From NCBI RefSeq assembly GCF_007475365.1, contig NZ_CP034442.1:558001-622000 (forward strand): a stretch of DNA of 64,000 nucleotides, written 5' to 3'. How positions within the stretch are numbered: the stretch's first letter is position 1; each line of letters begins with the position of its first letter. Shown piece by piece: positions 8,502 to 18,282 of this stretch. Both the position numbers and the translations under genes were made by a program. The DNA comes from Streptococcus oralis subsp. dentisani. GTDB taxonomy: Bacteria > Bacillota > Bacilli > Lactobacillales > Streptococcaceae. The notes below the pieces were generated by a model. The model saw only the letters and a list, made by a program, of their open reading frames with translations. It was not told the DNA's origin and searched no databases.

Positions 8502-9758
8502 TTAGTCCTCGTATAGTGGGAAGGCATCTGTCAACGCTTTGACTTCACTTCTCACTTCTTCTAAGACAGCTTCATTTTCTGCATTCTTAAGGGTTTTAAT
8601 GATGAGTTCAGCCACTTTACGGCTTTCTTCTTCACCAAATCCACGTGCAGTGATGGCTGCAGATCCGATACGAATCCCACTTGTCTTGAATGGTGACAAG
8701 GTTTCGTATGGAATTGAGTTTTTATTTAGGGTAATATTGACTTCGTCCAGCAAGTTTTGAGCAACTTTTCCGTTCTCTACAACCTTAGTGACATCCACTA
8801 GGAAGAGATGGTTTTCAGTCCCGCCAGAAATGATACGGAAATCAGGGTCTTGCAAGAAGACTTCAACCATAGCTTTACTGTTCTTGATAACATTTGCTGC
8901 ATATTCCTTGAAGGCTGGATCTAAAACTTCTTTGAAGGAAACAGCTTTAGCCGCAACAACATGCTCCAATGGACCGCCCTGAATACCTGGGAAAATAGCT
9001 GAATTGATCTTCTTAGCAAGTTCCTCATCATTAGTCAAAATTAAACCACCACGAGGACCACGAAGGGTTTTGTGGGTAGTTGTTGTGGTGATATGAGCGT
9101 ATGGTACTGGACTTGGGTGAAGACCAGCCGCAACCAAACCAGCGATATGGGCCATATCGACCATGAGTTTAGCACCAACAGCATCTGCAATTTCACGGAA
9201 TTTTGAGAAGTCGATAATTTGAGAATAGGCTGAAGCACCAGCTACGATCAGTTTTGGTTTTACTTCTTGGGCTTGTTTCAAGATCGCATCAAAGTCCAAG
9301 AGTTCAGTTTCAGGATCCACACTATATGACACAAAGTTGTAGGTTTGGCCAGAGAAGCTAACTGAAGCTCCGTGGGTCAAGTGTCCACCTGCTGCCAAAT
9401 CCATCCCCATAACGGTATCACCTGGCTCAATCAAGGCCATGTAAGCCGCGCAGTTGGCTTGGCTTCCTGAGTGTGGTTGGACATTAGCGAATTTAGCACC
9501 GAAAATTTCTTTCGCGCGTTCAATAGCAAGAGTCTCTACCACATCTACCACATCAGTTCCACCATAATAACGGCGGCCTGGGTAACCCTCGGCATATTTG
9601 TTGGTCAAGATAGACCCTTGAGCAGCCATTACAGCCTTGGAAACAACGTTTTCCGAAGCAATTAACTCAATGTTGTTTTGTTGGCGTTCTTCTTCTTTGG
9701 CAATAGCATTCCAGAGATCAGCATCGTATGCTTTAAAATCTTCTTTGTCAAAAATCAT
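8502..9758 (-). CDS. glyA: Serine hydroxymethyltransferase
   Basis: This 418-aa PLP enzyme interconverts serine and glycine with tetrahydrofolate, feeding one-carbon units to purine and thymidylate synthesis in the cytoplasm. The PLP lysine is in [14 protein letters not shown]. Other signatures are [13 protein letters not shown] near the N-terminus, HSGSQAN for PLP phosphate binding and DMAHIAGL for the conserved Asp/His. Length is typical. It lies in the conserved streptococcal block tdk-GNAT-prfA-prmC-tsaC-GNAT-glyA. Confidence 0.97.
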   Translation of the reverse strand: MIFDKEDFKAYDADLWNAIAKEEERQQNNIELIASENVVSKAVMAAQGSILTNKYAEGYPGRRYYGGTDVVDVVETLAIERAKEIFGAKFANVQPHSGSQANCAAYMALIEPGDTVMGMDLAAGGHLTHGASVSFSGQTYNFVSYSVDPETELLDFDAILKQAQEVKPKLIVAGASAYSQIIDFSKFREIADAVGAKLMVDMAHIAGLVAAGLHPSPVPYAHITTTTTHKTLRGPRGGLILTNDEELAKKINSAIFPGIQGGPLEHVVAAKAVSFKEVLDPAFKEYAANVIKNSKAMVEVFLQDPDFRIISGGTENHLFLVDVTKVVENGKVAQNLLDEVNITLNKNSIPYETLSPFKTSGIRIGSAAITARGFGEEESRKVAELIIKTLKNAENEAVLEEVRSEVKALTDAFPLYED

Positions 9759-9812
9759 AGGTCTTCTCCTTTATAGTGTGACTGGTCCTTTAGTTTGTTT
9801 TTACAAAATAAA

Positions 9813-10244
9813 CTAAAAGATGCGAATAAACCGTTTTTGCACTTTATCACAAGTATAACCAACTTTTTCATAAAATGCATGAGCACCCAGACGATGATCA
9901 GCAGAGTTTAAGCGGATAAACCCATAGCCCCGTCTTTTTGCCTCTTGATCCAACCCTTGCATTAAGCTTTTACCAATACCTTGCCCTTGTGCTTGAGGTG
10001 AAACCGCTAAGCCTAAGATATTAAATCCTGCTTTGGAATAGAGGGATTCATAAACCTCAGCATGGACATATCCAAGTAGGACATGGCTGACTTCATCCTC
10101 ATAGCCAAGAAGGAAATGATGTAAATCCTGAGATAGTCTAGCTAGTTGACTAGCTGTGTCCTCTGGACTAAAAGTATAGCCCAAAGTCTCTTGATTGATG
10201 TCACATATAGCTTTTACATCTGTTTCTTGCAAATCTCTTAGCAT
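9813..10244 (-). CDS. GNAT-family N-acetyltransferase
   Basis: This 143-aa protein has the GNAT acetyl-CoA binding signature: LGLAVSPQAQGQGIGKSLMQ (motif A, Q/RxxGxG/A), followed by RRGYGFIRLNSADHRLGAHAFYEKVGY (motif B with the usual tyrosine). Start choice: the ATG at 10244, preceded by GAGGAATGAG and beginning MLRDLQETD, fits the family. Its start nearly abuts the tsaC stop at 10246. The acetylated substrate is unknown. Confidence 0.8.
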   Translation of the reverse strand: MLRDLQETDVKAICDINQETLGYTFSPEDTASQLARLSQDLHHFLLGYEDEVSHVLLGYVHAEVYESLYSKAGFNILGLAVSPQAQGQGIGKSLMQGLDQEAKRRGYGFIRLNSADHRLGAHAFYEKVGYTCDKVQKRFIRIF

Positions 10245-10245
10245 C

Positions 10246-10848
10246 TCATTCCTCCTCAAAAGAAATCTCTGGCAACTGAGCAAGAATATCTTCACGCTTG
10301 ATCGCCCCTTGGCGTAAGATTTTCACCTTATCTCCAGACAAATCCAAAATCGTCGAATCCTGTCCAGTTAAAGAAACATCGTCCTCCAGACCCAGAACCT
10401 CTTGGTCAAAATCCTCTAGAATTTGAGCAAAGGTCACTCCACTTGCCTGACCTGAAATATTGGCAGACGGCCCAATCAAAGGACCTGTCTCTCGGATCAA
10501 ATCAAGTGTAATGGGGTGACTCGGCATCCGAAATCCCACCGTTACAAGACCAGAATTGACCCAATAGGGAACTCTGTCATTGGCTTCGAGAATAATGGTC
10601 AATGGACCCGGTAAAAAGGCCTCTACAAGTTTTTCTAGATAAGTTGGCTGATTCTTTGAAAAGTACAAGATGTCCTCTAGAGAAGCGACATTAAGATTGA
10701 GTGCCTTGTCTCTAGGACGACGTTTGAGTTGGTAAACATGGTCGACAGCTTTTTCATCTAAGGCCTTAGCAAAGAGACCATAAACCGTCTCTGTAGGTAG
10801 AACAACAGCTCCGCCCTTTTCCAACTCTTGTCTAATCCTGTCCATCAT
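10246..10848 (-). CDS. tsaC: Threonylcarbamoyl-AMP synthase (Sua5/YrdC/YwlC)
   Basis: This ~200-aa protein of the Sua5/YrdC family makes threonylcarbamoyl-AMP from Thr, bicarbonate and ATP, the first step of the universal t6A37 tRNA modification. The motifs are GGAVVLPTETVYGLFAKA, KRRPRDKALNLNV, PGPLTIIL and RMPSHPITLDLI, then GPSANISGQASGVT. It has the short TsaC-type length without the C-terminal Sua5 domain. The start overlaps the prmC end by ~17 bp; ATGs at 10848 and 10845 are both possible and no strong ribosome site distinguishes them. Confidence 0.92.
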   Translation of the reverse strand: MMDRIRQELEKGGAVVLPTETVYGLFAKALDEKAVDHVYQLKRRPRDKALNLNVASLEDILYFSKNQPTYLEKLVEAFLPGPLTIILEANDRVPYWVNSGLVTVGFRMPSHPITLDLIRETGPLIGPSANISGQASGVTFAQILEDFDQEVLGLEDDVSLTGQDSTILDLSGDKVKILRQGAIKREDILAQLPEISFEEE

Positions 10849-11668
10849 CAACTACAACCATCCTATCTTGACCAAATTGGTCCTTGAGTGTTCGTACCCG
10901 TTTTTCAGGAAGATGTTTCCTAAAAAGCGCAGGAACACTTTGACCTTGCTTGTATCCAATTTCAAGGTAAATCTTACCACCATCTGTGAGATAGTCTTTT
11001 GCATTTTCCACAATTCTACGGTAAATAGCTAGGCCATCCTCATCTGCAAAGAGAGCTAGATGAGGTTCTGAATGCAAAACATTCAAACCAACCTCTGACT
11101 CATCTTCACGAGAGATATAGGGTGGATTGGATACAATTATATCATATTTTTCAGAAATTTCTGTAAAACAATCAGATTTTTTTAAAAATATCTGTAGATT
11201 CTGAACTTTAGCGTTTTCAGATGCCAAATCTAGAGCATCTTGAGAAATGTCTGCTGCTGTCACTGACCAATCTAGTCTGTTTTTAGCTAATCCAAGAGCT
11301 ATGGCACCACTTCCTGTCCCGATATCAAGTACTGAAAGATTCGTCTCAGGATTTTCTGTCAAGATAAGTTCTACCAACTCCTCTGTCTCTGGTCGGGGAA
11401 TCAAGACTCGCTCATCCACTTTTAGCTTCATTCCATAAAAATCTGCGTAACCAATGATATACTGAGCTGGTTTGTGAGCTGCTAACTGCTGGTAAATCTC
11501 TTCTACAAATTGTCTTTCTTCCTCTGTTACCTCTTGCTGAAGGGCAAAGACAAAGTCTGTAAAAGAGAGATTTTTCAAACTTCGATAGACAAAAGAGAGG
11601 CTTTCTGCTTCCTCTCCTTGTCTAATCAACTCTTCTTCAAAGTCTGAAAATAATTGAGCTAATTTCAT
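10832..11668 (-). CDS. prmC: Release factor glutamine methyltransferase PrmC
   Basis: This 278-aa SAM-dependent enzyme methylates the Gln of the GGQ motif in release factors, raising termination efficiency. It shows an N-terminal helical domain, SAM motif I (VLDIGTGSGAIALGLA) and the NPPY catalytic motif (IIVSNPPYISRED). Its start overlaps the prfA stop (TAATG), so substrate and enzyme are translationally coupled, a conserved pairing. Length is normal. Confidence 0.95.
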   Translation of the reverse strand: MKLAQLFSDFEEELIRQGEEAESLSFVYRSLKNLSFTDFVFALQQEVTEEERQFVEEIYQQLAAHKPAQYIIGYADFYGMKLKVDERVLIPRPETEELVELILTENPETNLSVLDIGTGSGAIALGLAKNRLDWSVTAADISQDALDLASENAKVQNLQIFLKKSDCFTEISEKYDIIVSNPPYISREDESEVGLNVLHSEPHLALFADEDGLAIYRRIVENAKDYLTDGGKIYLEIGYKQGQSVPALFRKHLPEKRVRTLKDQFGQDRMVVVDDGQD

Positions 11669-12747
11669 TATTTGTTTAATTCTTCTAATTTTTGCGTTTG
11701 GTCATAAAGAACCAAGGCATCCACAACTTCATCCAATTTACCAGACAAGATGGTATCTAGTTTTTGGAGGGTCAAGCCAATACGGTGGTCTGTGACACGG
11801 TTTTGTGGGAAGTTATAAGTACGGATCCGTTCTGAACGGTCACCAGTACCGATTGTGGACTTACGCTCAGCGTCTTGTTCATCTTGGGCAATCTGAGCAA
11901 AATGGTCAGCAACACGCGCACGGATGATTTTCATGGCCTTCTCACGGTTCTTCTGCTGGGTCCGTTCTTCCTGCATCTCAACCTTGATATTGGTTGGCAA
12001 GTGAACGATACGAACAGCAGTTGCAACCTTATTGACGTTCTGTCCACCAGCACCTGATGCGTGGTAGATATCGACACGAAGGTCTTTTGGATCAATGTCG
12101 TATTCTACTTCTTCCACTTCAGGCATGACAAGAACTGTCGCAGTTGATGTGTGTACACGACCTTGGCTTTCTGTCACAGGAACACGTTGCACTCGGTGGG
12201 CACCTGATTCGTACTTAAGCTTAGAATATACAGATTGACCCGAAACCATGGCAACCACTTCTTTAAAACCGCCGACACCATTCATGGAAGCTTCCATGAC
12301 TTCAAAGCGCCAGCCTTGGGCTTCCGCATATTTTTGATACATAGTTAGAAGGTCTCCGGCGAAAAGTGCCGCTTCGTCACCACCAGCTGCTCCACGGATT
12401 TCAAGGATGATGTTCTTGTCATCGTTTGGATCCTTTGGAAGGAGCAAGATTTTCAGTTTTTCTTCGTATTCTTCTTTTTCAGCCTTGGCATCTTTGAGCT
12501 CTTGCTTGGCCATTTCTTCCAAATCCGCATCACCGCCAGACTCTTTAATCATCTCTTCGGCATCAACGATGTTTTGAAGGACTTGTTTGTACTCACGGTA
12601 GGCTGTTACCGTATCACGAGTAGAAGCCTCTTCTTTTGAAAGCTCCATGAAACGCTTCGTGTCTGATACTACATCAGGGTCACTCAGCAATTCTCCTAAT
12701 TCTTCATAACGGTCTTCTACAGCTTGTAGTTGATCATAGATGTTCAT
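11668..12747 (-). CDS. prfA: Peptide chain release factor 1
   Basis: This 359-aa class I release factor recognises UAA and UAG and triggers peptide release on the ribosome. The GGQ motif is in [19 protein letters not shown]. The codon-recognition region, with a P-x-T tripeptide in [14 protein letters not shown], is present, as is the long N-terminal helical domain. Full length, with an AAGGAG site before the ATG. It is followed by prmC, which methylates it. Confidence 0.97.
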   Translation of the reverse strand: MNIYDQLQAVEDRYEELGELLSDPDVVSDTKRFMELSKEEASTRDTVTAYREYKQVLQNIVDAEEMIKESGGDADLEEMAKQELKDAKAEKEEYEEKLKILLLPKDPNDDKNIILEIRGAAGGDEAALFAGDLLTMYQKYAEAQGWRFEVMEASMNGVGGFKEVVAMVSGQSVYSKLKYESGAHRVQRVPVTESQGRVHTSTATVLVMPEVEEVEYDIDPKDLRVDIYHASGAGGQNVNKVATAVRIVHLPTNIKVEMQEERTQQKNREKAMKIIRARVADHFAQIAQDEQDAERKSTIGTGDRSERIRTYNFPQNRVTDHRIGLTLQKLDTILSGKLDEVVDALVLYDQTQKLEELNK

Positions 12748-12756
12748 TTTTTCTCC

Positions 12757-13236
12757 TTATTTCTCAATTGTTAAATCATAGATTGCTACTACTTCGTTCT
12801 CAAATATTTCCCCAGTTTCTTTAAATCCATAACTGAGGTAACAAGATCTTGCATGTTCATTTTCTGGCTCATAAGACAACCAAAGTTTATTGCCTAAACC
12901 TGCTGGCGCTGTTCGAACATAGTCTAGCACTTTATCCATAATTGGTTTAAAATATCCTTGATTTTGAAAATTCTTATCAATCATAAAACGAAATAGTAAA
13001 TAATTTCCACTACTAATTCCGATCTTTTTATCATAAGCTATCATTACAAAACCTATAATTGCATCCTTATCATAAACTGCCAATGGAGCTACAAAATCTC
13101 CATTTTTAGTGTAGACATATGCTTCAGCCAAACTAATTGCGTTGGTTGCAATGAATTGCTTTTGATATTCCTTGACATCCAAATTCAAAACATCAAAATA
13201 ATTTTCCATTGTAACATCTCTTAGTTCAATTGTCAT
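12757..13236 (-). CDS. GNAT-family N-acetyltransferase (spermidine acetyltransferase-like)
   Basis: This 159-aa GNAT protein begins [18 protein letters not shown], as in the spermine/spermidine acetyltransferase (BltD-like) branch. It has a motif A region around [26 protein letters not shown] and the C-terminal [18 protein letters not shown] motif with the conserved tyrosine. In motif A the usual Q-x-x-G-x-G/A reads QNQGYF, a departure from the canonical acetyl-CoA loop. It starts 11 bp inside the tdk gene with an AAGGAG site. Substrate is uncertain. Confidence 0.78.
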   Translation of the reverse strand: MTIELRDVTMENYFDVLNLDVKEYQKQFIATNAISLAEAYVYTKNGDFVAPLAVYDKDAIIGFVMIAYDKKIGISSGNYLLFRFMIDKNFQNQGYFKPIMDKVLDYVRTAPAGLGNKLWLSYEPENEHARSCYLSYGFKETGEIFENEVVAIYDLTIEK

Positions 13237-13825
13237 AGTTGTGCTCCTTGTTAGATGTTATCATTGGCGCAAAATAATGTTTACGGCAAACCGAGATATA
13301 GGTTTCATTTCCACCGATTTGGATCTGCTCACCATCATAAACGGGCAGTCCATCCTGAGTTCGTAATACCATGGTCGCCTTTTTCTTGCAATACTGACAA
13401 ATGGTCTTGATTTCGTCAATCTTGTCTGCTAAGAGCAAGAGGTATTTTGAACCTTCGAACAATTCATTTCGAAAATCATTTTTCAAACCAAAAGCCATGA
13501 CAGGTATGTCTAACTCATCAACAACACGAGCTAGGTCGTAAACATGGTGACGCTTGAGAAATTGAGCCTCATCGACCAACACACAGTAAGGTTTTTCAGG
13601 TAAATCTCGGATATAGCCGAAGATATCCGTCGTTTCCTCAATCGCAATGGCTGGGCGTTTCATACCAATTCGACTGGATACATAGCCAACACCGTCACGC
13701 GTATCCAGAGCCGAAGTCATAATCACAACTCCCTTTCCTTGCTCCTCGTAGTTATAGGCCACCTTGAGAATCTCAATCGTCTTACCAGAGTTCATGGTCC
13801 CATAACGATAATACAACTGTGCCAT
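13226..13825 (-). CDS. tdk: Thymidine kinase
   Basis: This 199-aa type II thymidine kinase phosphorylates thymidine to dTMP in the pyrimidine salvage pathway. It contains the P-loop [13 protein letters not shown], the Walker B-like VLVDEAQFL, and the lid and zinc-ribbon cysteines (CQYC and later CRKH). The substrate loop reads [13 protein letters not shown]. Its promoter faces the divergent tautomerase gene. It heads the tdk-prfA-prmC-glyA block. Confidence 0.96.
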   Translation of the reverse strand: MAQLYYRYGTMNSGKTIEILKVAYNYEEQGKGVVIMTSALDTRDGVGYVSSRIGMKRPAIAIEETTDIFGYIRDLPEKPYCVLVDEAQFLKRHHVYDLARVVDELDIPVMAFGLKNDFRNELFEGSKYLLLLADKIDEIKTICQYCKKKATMVLRTQDGLPVYDGEQIQIGGNETYISVCRKHYFAPMITSNKEHNYDN

Positions 13826-13866
13826 GCTTCTATTTCACGTCCATTTCTAAATTTTTGCTACATTCT

Positions 13867-13914
13867 AGTATATCATAATTTTCTGAAGCTTTAAACGGCA
13901 AAATGTGGTAAAAT
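13867..13914. promoter_or_regulatory. Divergent promoters of tdk and the tautomerase
   Basis: The minus-strand -10 TATACT (13867-13872) serves tdk, with a weak TTTAAA -35 (13890-13895). The plus-strand extended -10 TGGTAAAAT (hexamer 13909-13914) serves the tautomerase gene. The -35 elements are poor, so only the -10 boxes are well supported. Confidence 0.55.
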
Positions 13915-13947
13915 AGAAGAAATCAAAAACTAGTGGAGGAAGCTATT

Positions 13948-14130
13948 ATGCCATTTGTACGCATCGATTTATTTGAAGGACGCACGCTTGATCAAAAGAA
14001 AGCTCTTGCCAAGGAAGTAACGGAAGCTGTTGTCCGTAATACTGGAGCACCTCAATCTGCTGTCCATGTCATCATCAACGATATGCCAGAAGGAACTTAC
14101 TTCCCACAAGGGGAAATGCGCACCAAATAA
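13948..14130 (+). CDS. 4-oxalocrotonate tautomerase family protein
   Basis: This 60-aa protein of the 4-OT superfamily uses the N-terminal Pro (exposed after Met removal, MPFVRIDLFEGR) as general base. A basic residue (R11 region, EGRT) and a hydrophobic core follow. An in-frame upstream ATG at 13933 would bury the proline, and the GTGGAGG site before 13948 fits this start. Such small oligomeric tautomerases occur in streptococci with no defined pathway, so the physiological substrate is unknown. A terminator (14135-14164) follows. Confidence 0.9.
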   Translation: MPFVRIDLFEGRTLDQKKALAKEVTEAVVRNTGAPQSAVHVIINDMPEGTYFPQGEMRTK

Positions 14131-14134
14131 GCTA

Positions 14135-14164
14135 GCTTAAGCAGAATTGCTTAGGCTTTTTCAA
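14135..14164 (+). terminator. Terminator after the tautomerase gene
   Basis: A stem (AGC-TAAGCA ... TGCTTA-GCT) with a GAAT loop is followed by TTTTTC directly after the stop codon. Confidence 0.75.
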
Positions 14165-14181
14165 TCTCCAAGTAGCTTCCA

Positions 14182-14210
14182 TTGAAGAAATAACCTAAAT
14201 TTGTTACAAT
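14182..14210 (+). promoter_or_regulatory. Promoter of mnmE
   Basis: A -35 TTGAAG (14182-14187), a 17-bp spacer and a -10 TACAAT (14205-14210) lie 55 bp before the mnmE ATG. Confidence 0.7.
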
Positions 14211-14264
14211 TTGAAGAGATGCTTGGATACATATCCTAAGAAAAGAATTACAAAAGGAATTAGT

Positions 14265-15638
14265 ATGATTACACGTGAATTTGATACCATCGCTGCTATC
14301 TCTACTCCACTAGGTGAAGGGGCCATTGGTATTGTCCGTTTGAGCGGAACTGACAGTTTTGCCATTGCGCAAAAGATTTTTAAAGGCAAGGATTTGAGTA
14401 AGGTTGCCAGCCATACTCTTAACTACGGCCACATCGTTGATCCTCAAACTGGTAAGGTCATGGACGAGGTTATGGTTGGGGCTATGAAGTCTCCAAAGAC
14501 CTTCACTCGTGAGGATATTATCGAGATTAACACCCACGGTGGGATTGCGGTGACTAACGAAATTCTCCAACTAGCTATCCGTGAAGGAGCTCGGTTGGCA
14601 GAACCTGGTGAATTTACCAAGCGCGCCTTTTTAAACGGTCGTGTGGATTTGACTCAGGCTGAGGCGGTGATGGACATCATCCGTGCCAAGACTGACAAGG
14701 CTATGAACATTGCGGTTAAGCAATTGGACGGTTCTCTTTCTGATCTCATTAACAATACTCGGCAAGAAATCCTCAATACGCTTGCCCAAGTTGAGGTCAA
14801 TATTGACTATCCTGAGTATGACGATGTTGAGGAAGCCACTACTGCCGTTGTCCGTAAGAAAACTAAGGAATTTGAACAACTCTTGACCAACCTCCTTAGA
14901 ACAGCTCGTCGCGGTAAGATCCTTCGTGAGGGAATTTCAACTGCCATCATCGGACGCCCCAACGTTGGGAAATCGAGCCTCCTAAACAATCTCCTACGTG
15001 AAGACAAGGCTATCGTGACTGATATCGCTGGTACTACACGAGATGTCATCGAAGAATACGTCAACATCAACGGTGTCCCACTCAAATTGATTGATACAGC
15101 TGGTATCCGTGAAACAGATGATATCGTTGAACAAATCGGTGTTGAGCGTTCGAAAAAAGCCCTCAAGGAAGCTGACTTGGTTCTACTGGTTCTAAATGCC
15201 AGTGAACCACTAACCGCCCAAGACCGCCAACTCCTAGAAATCAGTCAGGACACTAATCGCATTATTCTACTCAATAAAACTGACCTGCCTGAAGCGATTG
15301 AAACTTCCGAACTTCCAGAAGATGTCATTCGTATCTCAGTTCTTAAAAATCAAAACATTGATAAGATTGAAGAACGCATTAACAACCTCTTCTTTGAAAA
15401 TGCTGGTTTAGTCGAGCAAGATGCAACTTACCTGTCCAACGCCCGTCATATTTCCTTGATTGAGAAGGCTGTTGAAAGCTTGCAAGCAGTTAATGAAGGA
15501 CTAGAACTTGGGATGCCAGTTGATTTGTTGCAAGTTGACTTGACCCGTACTTGGGAAATTCTTGGAGAAATTACTGGTGATGCAGCGCCAGATGAGCTTA
15601 TTACTCAATTGTTTAGCCAATTCTGTTTAGGAAAATAA
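14265..15638 (+). CDS. mnmE: tRNA uridine-5-carboxymethylaminomethyl GTPase MnmE
   Basis: This 457-aa GTPase works with MnmG to install the cmnm5 group on wobble U34 of several tRNAs. It has an N-terminal folate-binding domain ([13 protein letters not shown]... and [20 protein letters not shown]). A G domain is inserted in the helical region, with [11 protein letters not shown] (G1), TRD (G2), DTAG (G3) and NKTD (G4). The C-terminal catalytic Cys motif is FCLGK. The ATG at 14265 follows AAAGGAATT; a longer upstream reading has no support. Confidence 0.97.
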   Translation: MITREFDTIAAISTPLGEGAIGIVRLSGTDSFAIAQKIFKGKDLSKVASHTLNYGHIVDPQTGKVMDEVMVGAMKSPKTFTREDIIEINTHGGIAVTNEILQLAIREGARLAEPGEFTKRAFLNGRVDLTQAEAVMDIIRAKTDKAMNIAVKQLDGSLSDLINNTRQEILNTLAQVEVNIDYPEYDDVEEATTAVVRKKTKEFEQLLTNLLRTARRGKILREGISTAIIGRPNVGKSSLLNNLLREDKAIVTDIAGTTRDVIEEYVNINGVPLKLIDTAGIRETDDIVEQIGVERSKKALKEADLVLLVLNASEPLTAQDRQLLEISQDTNRIILLNKTDLPEAIETSELPEDVIRISVLKNQNIDKIEERINNLFFENAGLVEQDATYLSNARHISLIEKAVESLQAVNEGLELGMPVDLLQVDLTRTWEILGEITGDAAPDELITQLFSQFCLGK

Positions 15639-15639
15639 G

Positions 15640-15673
15640 AAATCCATGATCGTTCTTGCGGTCATGGATTTTA
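15640..15673. terminator. Bidirectional terminator between mnmE and dapA
   Basis: An AAATCCATGA/TCATGGATTT stem around a 12-nt loop, with A and T runs on both sides, lies between the convergent mnmE and dapA stops. Confidence 0.85.
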
Positions 15674-15682
15674 TTGTCTTTA

Positions 15683-16618
15683 TTAGTAATCTGGTCTTAA
15701 GACACCTGTTACAGTTTCCTTAGTTGCTTCGTAGTCGCCATCTACGACAACTTTGATAATGCGTTTGGCATCTTCTTCTGGTGCTGGAACTAGAGGTAGA
15801 CGAGTTGGTCCAGCTTCAAATCCCATATAGTTAAGAACCGCCTTAATAGGAGCAGGACTTGGATAAGAGAAGAGGGCATTGACTTTAGGAATGAATTTAC
15901 GCTGAATAGCTGCAGCTTTCTTCATATCGCTTTCTGCAATGGCAGTAAACATTTCGTGCATTTCATCCCCATTTGTATGAGAGGCAACAGAAATAACCCC
16001 ATCCGCACCAAGGTTCATGGCATGGAAAGCATCTCCGTCCTCACCAGTATAGACCAAGAACTCTTCTGGCTTGTGTTCAATCAAGTAAGCCATATTGGCC
16101 AAGCTGGTACATTCTTTAACACCGATGATATTAGGATGGTCAGCCAAGCGAAGCATGGTTTCTGGAGTCAATTCGACAACCACACGCCCTGGAATGTTAT
16201 AAATGATAATAGGTAAGTCAGAAGCGTCTGCAATAGCTTTAAAGTGCTGATACATGCCTTCTTGAGAAGGTTTGTTATAGTATGGTACGATTGCAAGTCC
16301 TGCAGCAAATCCACCAAATTCTGCTACTTCTTTGACAAATTCAATCGAGTCACGTGTGTCATTGGTACCTACACCCGCAATCAAAGGAACACGTCCCTTT
16401 ACAACCTTTTGTACAGCAGCAAAGAGTTCCAACTCTTCATCGTGGGTCAAGGTTGGACTTTCAGCTGTCGTTCCAGCCAACAAAATACCATCTGTATGAT
16501 GGGCCAATAAATGCTCAATCAAGGCAGGAATGGCATCAAAGTTGATGGAACCATCCTCATGGAAGGGGGTAATGAAGGCCGTGATGATTTTACACTCTTT
16601 TAGATCTTGGTAAGACAT
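15683..16618 (-). CDS. dapA: 4-hydroxy-tetrahydrodipicolinate synthase
   Basis: This 311-aa DapA condenses pyruvate with aspartate semialdehyde in the lysine/diaminopimelate branch. The Schiff-base lysine is in IIGVKECTS, the active-site Tyr in [10 protein letters not shown], and the GTTAESPTL motif binds the substrate carboxylate. I use the ATG at 16618 (MSYQDLKE), which gives the usual length. It lies directly downstream of asd, whose product makes its substrate, and shares its orientation. Confidence 0.96.
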   Translation of the reverse strand: MSYQDLKECKIITAFITPFHEDGSINFDAIPALIEHLLAHHTDGILLAGTTAESPTLTHDEELELFAAVQKVVKGRVPLIAGVGTNDTRDSIEFVKEVAEFGGFAAGLAIVPYYNKPSQEGMYQHFKAIADASDLPIIIYNIPGRVVVELTPETMLRLADHPNIIGVKECTSLANMAYLIEHKPEEFLVYTGEDGDAFHAMNLGADGVISVASHTNGDEMHEMFTAIAESDMKKAAAIQRKFIPKVNALFSYPSPAPIKAVLNYMGFEAGPTRLPLVPAPEEDAKRIIKVVVDGDYEATKETVTGVLRPDY

Positions 16619-16643
16619 GTGAAACACCTCTCTATTTCAAAGA

Positions 16644-16663
16644 AGGAGTTCATTCGAACTCCT
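16644..16663 (-). promoter_or_regulatory. Hairpin between asd and dapA
   Basis: An 8-bp perfect stem (AGGAGTTC/GAACTCCT) with a 4-nt loop lies just past the asd stop. It lacks a clean U-run, so it may set relative expression of the two genes by processing or partial termination rather than ending transcription. Confidence 0.45.
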
Positions 16664-16669
16664 AAAACA

Positions 16670-17746
16670 TTATTTCAATTCAAATTTCAGCTCAGCTGTT
16701 GGGCGAACCAATCCACGTTCGTGAAGCGTTTCTGCAATCTGTACAGAGTTCCAAGCAGCACCTTTGAGGAGGTTATCTGAAACAACCCACATGTGAATTC
16801 CTTTTTCAGCATCCAAGTCTTTACGGATACGACCAACAAAGGTATCACGTGAGCCGACAGCATTGATGGCTTGTGGGTAGACTTGGTTAGCCACATCATC
16901 CTCAAGAACAGCACCTGGGAAGACTGCAATAGCTGCTTTCACTTCTTCGATTGGAGCCACTTCTTTTGTTTCGATATAAACTGACTCAGAGTGAGCTGAC
17001 AAGACTGGAATACGCACACATGTTGCAGATACTGCAATGCTGTCATCTTCCATGATTTTCTTAGTTTCCTTGGTCATCTTCATCTCTTCGTATGTGTAAT
17101 CATTGTCAGTAAAGACATCGATTTGTGGAAGAGCATTAAAGGCGATAGGATAGTGTTTCTTATCACCGCCTGAAGGCAAGATTTCCGCATGCAAATCACG
17201 TGGATTCACACCGTCATTCAAGACTTCACGAAGTTCACGTTGTGTTTCAAGAATCGCTCCCATACCAGCACCTGAGACCGCTTGGTAAGTTGAAACGATG
17301 ATACGGTCCAAGCCCCATTTTTGACGAACAGGCTCAAGCGCCACCATCATTTGGATTGTTGAACAGTTTGGGCAGGCAATGATTCCGTTGTGGGTATCAA
17401 GTGCATGAGCATTGACCTCTGGAACAACCAAAGGAACATATGGATTTTGGCGGAAGTAAGATGTATTATCTACTACTACCGCTCCAGCTTTCACTGCGTA
17501 TGGTGCATACTTAGCAGATGTCGAACCGCCCGCTGAGAAGAGTGCAATATCAACACCCTCAAAAGCGGTCTCAGTCGTTTCTTCAATCGTAATATCTTGA
17601 TCTTTAAATTTCAAAGTCTTGCCTGCTGAACGTGCAGAAGCAAGTAAACGGATTTTATCGATTGGAAGTGTTGATTCTTCCAACATTTTTATCATCTGAG
17701 CTCCGACAGCACCTGTCGCGCCGACTACAGCAACTGTATATCCCAT
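16670..17746 (-). CDS. asd: Aspartate-semialdehyde dehydrogenase
   Basis: This 358-aa NADP-dependent enzyme reduces aspartyl phosphate to aspartate semialdehyde, the branch point to Lys/DAP, Thr and Met. The N-terminal nucleotide loop is [12 protein letters not shown], the catalytic cysteine is in [12 protein letters not shown], and the [11 protein letters not shown] loop is present. It has its own -10 (TATAAT at 17792-17797) and a GAGG ribosome site. Upstream lie the asd-type RNA and a tRNA-Thr gene. Confidence 0.96.
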   Translation of the reverse strand: MGYTVAVVGATGAVGAQMIKMLEESTLPIDKIRLLASARSAGKTLKFKDQDITIEETTETAFEGVDIALFSAGGSTSAKYAPYAVKAGAVVVDNTSYFRQNPYVPLVVPEVNAHALDTHNGIIACPNCSTIQMMVALEPVRQKWGLDRIIVSTYQAVSGAGMGAILETQRELREVLNDGVNPRDLHAEILPSGGDKKHYPIAFNALPQIDVFTDNDYTYEEMKMTKETKKIMEDDSIAVSATCVRIPVLSAHSESVYIETKEVAPIEEVKAAIAVFPGAVLEDDVANQVYPQAINAVGSRDTFVGRIRKDLDAEKGIHMWVVSDNLLKGAAWNSVQIAETLHERGLVRPTAELKFELK

Positions 17747-17791
17747 AACTAACCTCTTTCGGAATTTTCTAAAAATTTCTATAATAGATGT

Positions 17792-17797
17792 ATTATA
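17792..17797 (-). promoter_or_regulatory. -10 element of the asd promoter
   Basis: A TATAAT hexamer on the minus strand, 45 bp before the asd ATG and downstream of the asd RNA terminator. A convincing -35 is not visible. It suggests asd is not dependent on read-through from the small RNA. Confidence 0.55.
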
Positions 17798-17849
17798 CTA
17801 CTTTTTCCAGAAATTGAAAAGCATTTTTAGACTATATTTTCTGAAAACT

Positions 17850-17990
17850 AAAAATCCCTAGCCATTCGACTAGGGACTAAGAGGCATCTTCATGTGATGA
17901 GCAGGTTCACACAACTCATCAAGGTCCGCTCCTGCGTTATGACCTCCTTATGCTCAATAGTAATCCGAAGACTACCTATCGACTCATCGC
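17850..17990 (-). ncRNA. asd-motif small RNA
   Basis: A ~140-nt transcription unit lies between a strong minus-strand promoter (TTGACA, 17-bp spacer, TAGAAT; 17998-18026) and an intrinsic terminator (GTCCCTAG/CTAGGGAT stem, U5; 17850-17877). Inside are a hairpin with a UUCG tetraloop near the 5' end (about 17955-17980) and a GATGAG/CTCATC hairpin near the 3' side. Established knowledge: an 'asd' RNA motif upstream of asd is known in lactic acid bacteria, and S. pyogenes expresses it as a roughly 170-nt RNA. The position, terminator and two-hairpin layout here match. Assignment is by context and architecture, not covariance search. Function is unknown. Confidence 0.75.
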
Positions 17991-17997
17991 AACTACT

Positions 17998-18026
17998 ATT
18001 CTACTAGATAGAGTCACTTTTGTCAA
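17998..18026 (-). promoter_or_regulatory. Promoter of the asd-motif RNA
   Basis: A -35 TTGACA (18021-18026), a 17-bp spacer and a -10 TAGAAT (17998-18003) form one of the best consensus promoters in the window. Confidence 0.85.
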
Positions 18027-18066
18027 TAGCCAAAACTCTTTAGCTTCATTTTCACAGAAGTATAAG

Positions 18067-18093
18067 AAAAACCTTGGTCTCCCAAGGTTTTTC
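18067..18093 (-). terminator. Terminator after tRNA-Thr
   Basis: An AAAAACCTTGG/CCAAGGTTTTT stem with a GAGA-type loop lies just downstream of the tRNA 3' end on the minus strand. Confidence 0.85.
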
Positions 18094-18104
18094 CGTCTCT
18101 ATCA

Positions 18105-18177
18105 TGCTAATTGCCGGGATTGAACCGGCGACCTCATCCTTACCATGGATGCGCTCTGCCAACTGAGCTAAATCAGC
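18105..18177 (-). tRNA. tRNA-Thr (anticodon GGT)
   Basis: This 73-nt cloverleaf has acceptor stem GCTGATT/AATTAGC (one G-U pair), D arm TAGCTCAGTTGGCAGAGC, anticodon stem CATCC/GGATG around loop ATGGTAA (anticodon GGT) and T arm GCCGGTTCAATCCCGGC. The discriminator is A. CCA is not encoded (TGA follows), so it must be added after transcription. It decodes ACC and ACU. Confidence 0.93.
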
Positions 18178-18187
18178 TTACCTAAAA

Positions 18188-18216
18188 AGTATACTATAGT
18201 TCTATGCTATTGTCAA
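18188..18216 (-). promoter_or_regulatory. Promoter of tRNA-Thr
   Basis: TTGACA (18211-18216), a 17-bp spacer and TATACT (18188-18193) lie about 10 bp before the tRNA 5' end. Confidence 0.85.
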
Positions 18217-18244
18217 GCGCTCTCTTTTAATTTTATGGAATGAA

Positions 18245-18275
18245 AAAAGCTAGATTTAGCAAGAATCTAGCTTAT
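18245..18275 (-). terminator. Terminator of queT
   Basis: An AAGCTAGATT/AATCTAGCTT stem with a 7-nt loop and a following T-run on the minus strand, just after the queT stop. Confidence 0.85.
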
Positions 18276-18282
18276 AAACTCC

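Noticed and set aside
17850-18026. Lysine riboswitch or T-box for asd
   Set aside because: Neither the lysine-box core nor a T-box sequence (GGGTGGNACCGCG) is present, and the unit ends in its own terminator with a separate asd -10.
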